The notes beneath the pieces were generated by a model. It was not told the DNA's origin, ran no database searches, and worked only from the letters and a program-made list of their open reading frames with translations. Position numbers and translations under genes: made by a program. Shown in pieces: positions 5,009 to 5,845 of a stretch of 5,845 nucleotides of DNA. The stretch is from the NCBI GenBank assembly GCA_937868025.1, contig CALMLJ010000478.1, positions 1 through 5,845 on the forward strand, given 5' to 3'. The number at the start of each line of letters is the position of its first letter. Position 1 is the first letter of the stretch. This stretch comes from an uncultured Acidimicrobiaceae bacterium (GTDB taxonomy: Bacteria > Actinomycetota > Acidimicrobiia > Acidimicrobiales > Microtrichaceae).

Positions 5009-5703
5009 TGGCATTCGGAGTCAAGACCAACGAACGGCCCGGCACTCGTGCCGAGCTCAAGTTCGCCCGCTTCTCGGCCTACAAGGCACGTGAGGTCCTC
5101 AACCTCATCCGCAACAAGCCGGTCGCCGAGGCACAGGCCATCCTGCAGCTCACCGAGCGCGGCGCGGCCGATCCCATCCTGAAGGTGCTCAACTCGGCAA
5201 TCGCCAACGCCGAGCACAATGACAGCATCGCCGCCGACGAGCTCTACGTCTCGGCGTGCTTCGCGGATGAGGGCCCGACGCTCAAGCGCTTCCGCCCCCG
5301 TGCCCGTGGCCGGGCCGGTCGGATCAACAAGCGCACCTGCCACATCACCGTGATCGTCAGCCGGTTCTCCGCCGATGAACTCGAGGCCGCTCGTGCCAAG
5401 CAGGCCCGCCGGGGTACCGCTCCCGGTGCCGCCGCATCCCGCTCCCGTCGCGTGGCCGGCAGTCGCAAGTCCGGCGAGACCGCTGCCCCGGCAGCCGCCA
5501 CCCCGACCGACGAGGCTCCGCTCGATCAGGATTCAGGGACCGACGCACCGGCATCAGAAGAGGTGCTGGTCGACGAGGTCGTCGCCTCTGACGCTCCCGT
5601 CGACGAGATCACCGATGAGACCGTCACCGATGAGGTCGTCGACGCCGACGAAGCCACCGAAGACGACGCTGCAACCGACGCTTCCGAAGAGGGAGACAAG
5701 TAA
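5008..5703 (+). CDS. rplV: 50S ribosomal protein L22 with long basic-acidic C-terminal extension
   Basis: Residues 10-120 are a complete L22 core: the N-terminal helix region [19 protein letters not shown] (21-39), [11 protein letters not shown] (61-71), [20 protein letters not shown] (79-98) and the tunnel hairpin [20 protein letters not shown] (98-117). L22 lines the nascent-chain exit tunnel and is a known site of macrolide-resistance changes. Typical bacterial L22 is about 110-120 residues; this one is 231. The extra part is Arg/Lys/Ala-rich at 128-155, then very acidic from 166 to the end (26 Asp/Glu, one Lys, no Arg), with loose five-residue repeats of the DE-V-V type. It is probably disordered. 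The ATG 5008 start overlaps the rpsS stop by one base. The last codons hold the rpsC ribosome site, and the TAA overlaps the rpsC ATG, so the extension is genuinely in frame with the operon. Confidence 0.95.
   Translation: MAFGVKTNERPGTRAELKFARFSAYKAREVLNLIRNKPVAEAQAILQLTERGAADPILKVLNSAIANAEHNDSIAADELYVSACFADEGPTLKRFRPRARGRAGRINKRTCHITVIVSRFSADELEAARAKQARRGTAPGAAASRSRRVAGSRKSGETAAPAAATPTDEAPLDQDSGTDAPASEEVLVDEVVASDAPVDEITDETVTDEVVDADEATEDDAATDASEEGDK
5571..5652 (+). repeat. Degenerate in-gene repeats encoding the acidic L22 tail
   Basis: Short DNA motifs recur in frame: GTCGACGAG at 5569-5577 and 5599-5607, ACCGATGAG at 5611-5619 and 5626-5634, and GAGGTCGTCG at 5575-5584 and 5633-5642. They encode [20 protein letters not shown] and ADEAT-like pentads. 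This suggests growth of the tail by slippage or local duplication. Confidence 0.5.
5689..5695 (+). promoter_or_regulatory. rpsC ribosome-binding site inside rplV
   Basis: GAGGGAG lies 7 bases before ATG 5703 and encodes part of the final EEGDK of L22. It fixes the S3 start. Confidence 0.7.
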
Positions 5704-5845
5704 TGGGCCAGAAGGTCAACCCCTACGGCTTCCGTCTCGGAATCACCACCGAGTGGAAGTCCCGCTGGTTCGCCAGCCGCCAGGAGTACGTCGACAACGT
5801 CATCGAGGACTGGAAGATCCGTGACTTCCTCATGACGCAGCTGCC
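5703..5845 (+). CDS. rpsC: 30S ribosomal protein S3, N-terminal part (3' end outside window)
   Basis: From ATG 5703 the frame stays open to the window edge, giving 47 codons plus two bases. The sequence begins [20 protein letters not shown] and continues [23 protein letters not shown], which is the S3 N-terminus that precedes the type II KH domain. S3 sits at the mRNA entry channel of the 30S subunit and takes part in mRNA unwinding. The start overlaps the L22 stop (TAATG) and has a well-placed GAGGGAG, so translation is probably coupled to rplV. The remaining roughly 170 or more residues lie outside the window. Confidence 0.97.
   Translation, partial: MGQKVNPYGFRLGITTEWKSRWFASRQEYVDNVIEDWKIRDFLMTQL

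Noticed and set aside
3689..5014. Long open frame (441 codons) on the - strand opposite rplW, rplB and rpsS
   Set aside because: It spans three certain ribosomal protein genes and has a low-complexity Val/Leu/Ala/Asp composition typical of antisense frames in GC-rich DNA.

Overview
The window is GC-rich chromosomal DNA from a bacterium, most likely an actinomycete-type organism (Actinomycetota). The S10 stretch from [11 protein letters not shown] to EMR, the L4 stretches EVSGGGAKPF and KGTGRARAGSTR, and the L3 stretch [15 protein letters not shown] all look actinobacterial. An Acidimicrobiia-like lineage is my guess and cannot be proven without a search. No tRNA, rRNA, CRISPR array, insertion sequence or phage gene is visible, and every credible gene lies on the + strand.

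Layout: bases 1-252 are the 3' end of a pseudouridine-5'-phosphate glycosidase gene (psuG). Bases 300-1526 encode a probable lipoprotein of the serine beta-lactamase/penicillin-binding-protein-like hydrolase family, whose true start seems to lie upstream of the first usual start codon. Bases 1527-1667 are a promoter and leader region. From 1668 to the right edge runs the ribosomal S10 operon in its usual gene order: rpsJ (S10), rplC (L3), rplD (L4), rplW (L23), rplB (L2), rpsS (S19), rplV (L22) and the first 47 codons of rpsC (S3). From rplC onward the genes overlap by 1-4 bases or sit 11-12 bases apart, as expected for one co-translated message whose products are all core ribosomal proteins.

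The least ordinary part is the 284-base gap between rpsJ and rplC, which are usually near neighbours. By eye it holds two hairpins directly after rpsJ, a good promoter-like pair (TTGGTT, 18 bases, TAGCCT), and then a roughly 190-base untranslated leader. The leader contains a possible pseudoknot and four short arms that can pair in two mutually exclusive ways, one of which would cover the rplC ribosome-binding region. This is a candidate, apparently undescribed, autoregulatory leader for the rplC-rplD-... operon. L4 is the best-known autoregulator of S10 operons in other bacteria, but nothing in the sequence identifies the ligand here. The second unusual feature is L22, which carries an extension of about 110 residues, first basic and then strongly acidic. 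The S10 operon is also not preceded by tuf/fusA in this window, but by psuG and the hydrolase.
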